Below are positions 4,778 through 6,356 of a stretch of 6,356 bases of DNA, one piece after another. The notes beneath the pieces were generated by a model that was given only the letters and a program-made list of their open reading frames with translations, did no database searches and had not been told where the DNA came from. Source of the DNA: Mailhella massiliensis. Its GTDB lineage: Bacteria > Desulfobacterota > Desulfovibrionia > Desulfovibrionales > Desulfovibrionaceae. The position numbers were made by a program, and so were the translations under genes. The DNA is taken from contig NZ_DYZA01000193.1 in the NCBI RefSeq assembly GCF_020741395.1, positions 1-6,356 on the forward strand, read 5' to 3'. Each line of letters starts with the position of its first letter. The stretch's first letter is position 1.

Positions 4778-5851
4778 ATGGGCAATCTTTCATTCTTTCG
4801 CGGGAAGCGGCTTTTTCTCACCGGCCATACCGGCTTCAAGGGGAGCTGGCTGTGCCGCGTGCTCATCGGCGCGGGGGCCGAAGTCACAGGCTACAGCCTG
4901 CCCGCGCCTGCGGGAGCCGACCTGTTTTCCCTGGCCGGCCTGGAAGGGCGCATGACGAGCATACTCGGGGATATCCGCGACTTTGCGCGCCTGAAGGAAA
5001 GCTTCGACAGGGCGCGGCCGGAGATAGTCCTGCACCTTGCCGCGCAGCCCATAGTGCGCGAGTCCTACAGAAATCCCCGCTGCACCTACGAAACCAACGT
5101 CATGGGCACGGTGAACCTTCTGGAATGTGTGCGCCTTTCCTCCTGCGTGAGGAGCGTTCTCAACGTCACCACGGACAAGGTGTATCGGAACGTCGCAGGG
5201 AGGGCCTGCCGTGAACAGGATCCCCTCGACGGCTTCGACCCCTACTCCAACAGCAAGAGCTGCTCGGAGCTTGCGACCCGCAGTTACAGGAACAGCTTTT
5301 TTGCGGACGGCGTGCCTCCCGTAAGCACGGCCCGCGCGGGCAACGTCATAGGCGGGGGGGATTTTGCCCTCGACCGCATCATTCCCGACTGCGTGCGTGC
5401 GCAGCGGGAGGGCAGGGTTATAGGGGTGCGCCGTCCCTTTTCCGTAAGGCCGTATCAGCACGTCCTTGAGCCCGTCATGGCCTATCTCATGATAGCGCGG
5501 GCCCAGTGGGAGAACCCCGCCCTTGCGGGCGGGTACAACGTGGGGCCGGACGAGGGCGACTGCGTGACGACCGGAGAGCTTGCGGAGCTTTTCTGCCGAT
5601 GCTGGGGCGAGGGGGCGCGCTGGGAGAACAGGGCGGAGAAGAACGCCCCGCACGAGGCGGAATGTCTCAGGCTCGACTGCACGAAGATAAAAAAAACCTT
5701 CGGCTGGTCGCCGCGCTGGCACATTGCCGAAGCCGTGGAAAAAACCTGCGCGTGGTCGAAGGTGTGGCTTGCAGGAGGCGATATCCCCGCAGAGATGGAC
5801 AGGGAGATAGAGGACTACGGCGCCGCCCCGGAAGGCGCGCCGCAGGCATGA
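4778..5851 (+). CDS. rfbG: CDP-glucose 4,6-dehydratase
   Basis: This extended short-chain dehydrogenase with tightly bound NAD+ converts CDP-glucose to CDP-4-keto-6-deoxyglucose in the cytoplasm. The 357 aa fit the family. The Rossmann motif T-G-H-T-G-F-K-G is at 15-22, the D-I-R-D segment at 65-68 and L-A-A-Q-P at 87-91. The catalytic T-T-D-K segment is at 131-134 and the Y-S-N-S-K (Y-x-x-x-K) pair at Y156/K160. G-N-V-I-G-G-G-D (188-195) and R-P-Y-Q-H-V-L-E-P (224-232) belong to the sugar-nucleotide binding half and distinguish this group from dTDP- and GDP-sugar dehydratases. All expected active-site residues are present. The ATG is two bases after the rfbF stop, with GGAGGG at 4765-4770 seven bases upstream. 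The stop overlaps an ATG (ATGA, 5848-5851), indicating translational coupling to rfbH. Confidence 0.96.
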   Translation: MGNLSFFRGKRLFLTGHTGFKGSWLCRVLIGAGAEVTGYSLPAPAGADLFSLAGLEGRMTSILGDIRDFARLKESFDRARPEIVLHLAAQPIVRESYRNPRCTYETNVMGTVNLLECVRLSSCVRSVLNVTTDKVYRNVAGRACREQDPLDGFDPYSNSKSCSELATRSYRNSFFADGVPPVSTARAGNVIGGGDFALDRIIPDCVRAQREGRVIGVRRPFSVRPYQHVLEPVMAYLMIARAQWENPALAGGYNVGPDEGDCVTTGELAELFCRCWGEGARWENRAEKNAPHEAECLRLDCTKIKKTFGWSPRWHIAEAVEKTCAWSKVWLAGGDIPAEMDREIEDYGAAPEGAPQA

Positions 5852-5865
5852 ACAGGGGGGAGGAT

Positions 5866-6356
5866 ATGAAAAGAAGCGCGGAAGAGATAAAGAGCGGGAT
5901 ACGAAGGCTTGCCGGGGAATACTATGAGCTCGCGCGCCCCGACAGGCGCCGCCCCGGCCATATCCCCGTTTCGGGCAAGTCGCTGGGCAGGGAAGAACTT
6001 TACGCCATGCTGGAAGCCTCGCTGGACATGTGGCTTACCGCCGGGCGCTTCAACGCGGCCTTTGAGGAGGCCTTTGCCGCAAAGCTCGGCGTGAAATACG
6101 CCCTTTCGGTCAATTCCGGTTCCAGCGCCGACCTTCTGGCGCTCACGGCGCTTACCTCCCCGAAGCTCGGCGCGCGACGCCTGAGGAAGGGGGATGAAGT
6201 CATGACTGTGGCCGCGGCCTTTCCCACCACGGTGAACCCCATCATTCAGAATTCCCTGGTGCCGGTGTTCGTCGACATTGAGCCCGCCACCTGCAATATC
6301 GACGTCTCCCGCATGGAGGAGGCCCTCACGCCCCGGACGAAGGCCGTGTTTCTCGC
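5866..6356 (+). CDS. rfbH: CDP-4-keto-6-deoxyglucose 3-dehydrase, N-terminal part (cut by window edge)
   Basis: This PMP/[2Fe-2S] enzyme (E1, RfbH/AscC) removes the C3 hydroxyl of CDP-4-keto-6-deoxyglucose together with a reductase partner, the step that makes 3,6-dideoxyhexoses. The window shows 163 residues of a protein usually near 437. Visible landmarks are L-T-A-G-R-F-N-A-A-F-E at 57-67, the cofactor-phosphate loop N-S-G-S-S-A-D-L-L-A-L at 83-93, T-S-P-K-L-G at 97-102 and F-P-T-T-V-N-P-I-I-Q-N at 119-129. The histidine that replaces the aminotransferase lysine, and the iron-sulfur cysteines, lie beyond the edge. The start is uncertain: ATG 5866 aligns with the family's N-terminal helix but has GGAGG only 2 bases before it, while the in-frame ATG 5848 overlaps the rfbG stop and adds six residues. 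It shares the rfbFG operon. Genes that would reveal the final sugar (abequose, paratose, tyvelose, ascarylose or another) are not in view. Confidence 0.95.
   Translation, partial: MKRSAEEIKSGIRRLAGEYYELARPDRRRPGHIPVSGKSLGREELYAMLEASLDMWLTAGRFNAAFEEAFAAKLGVKYALSVNSGSSADLLALTALTSPKLGARRLRKGDEVMTVAAAFPTTVNPIIQNSLVPVFVDIEPATCNIDVSRMEEALTPRTKAVFL

Noticed and set aside
4790..5722. A 310-codon minus-strand frame antisense to rfbG
   Set aside because: rfbG is unambiguous on the plus strand with all its active-site motifs, and the opposite frame is the usual antisense shadow of a GC-rich gene.

Overview
This is a GC-rich bacterial window with two blocks of plus-strand genes: a phage tail-fibre/adhesin cassette (about 220-3180) and the start of a CDP-dideoxyhexose sugar operon (3996 to the right edge). 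High GC, GC-rich third codon positions, strong AGGAG-type ribosome binding sites and a tail-protein style I associate with gut Desulfovibrio/Bilophila prophages suggest a sulfate-reducing or related gut delta-proteobacterium (Desulfovibrionaceae). That assignment is recall-based inference; no marker gene in the window proves it.

Left edge (1-194): a run of at least ten C touches the window edge. The minus strand has an open frame that could encode the N-terminus of a small one-helix membrane protein. It is weakly supported and cut by the edge.

Tail cassette (220-3180): a 101-aa small tail-fibre protein, then a 634-base GC-rich stretch with no convincing gene but with short repeats and hairpins. 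Next come a 319-aa protein resembling tail-fibre accessory/assembly proteins and, one base after its stop, a 339-aa adhesin. The adhesin has three 14-residue V-x-V-S-G-x-W-K repeats, a textbook six-cysteine thrombospondin type 1 (TSP1) repeat and a long glycine-rich C-terminal domain. A strong intrinsic terminator with a C(UUCG)G loop closes the cassette.

Gap (3181-3995): 815 bases without a convincing gene. It holds an AT-rich island with helically phased ATCAT repeats, a perfect GC hairpin, and a nearly perfect 17-bp palindrome about 60 bases upstream of the first sugar gene.

Sugar operon (3996-6356): rfbF (glucose-1-phosphate cytidylyltransferase), rfbG (CDP-glucose 4,6-dehydratase) and the N-terminal part of rfbH (CDP-4-keto-6-deoxyglucose 3-dehydrase) are tightly packed in pathway order. 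Together they turn glucose-1-phosphate into CDP-glucose, then CDP-4-keto-6-deoxyglucose, and begin C3 deoxygenation toward a 3,6-dideoxyhexose of O-antigen. The genes that would name the final sugar lie beyond the right edge.

The most unusual content is the TSP1 repeat in a phage-type adhesin and the placement of that receptor-binding cassette directly upstream of genes that build a likely surface receptor.
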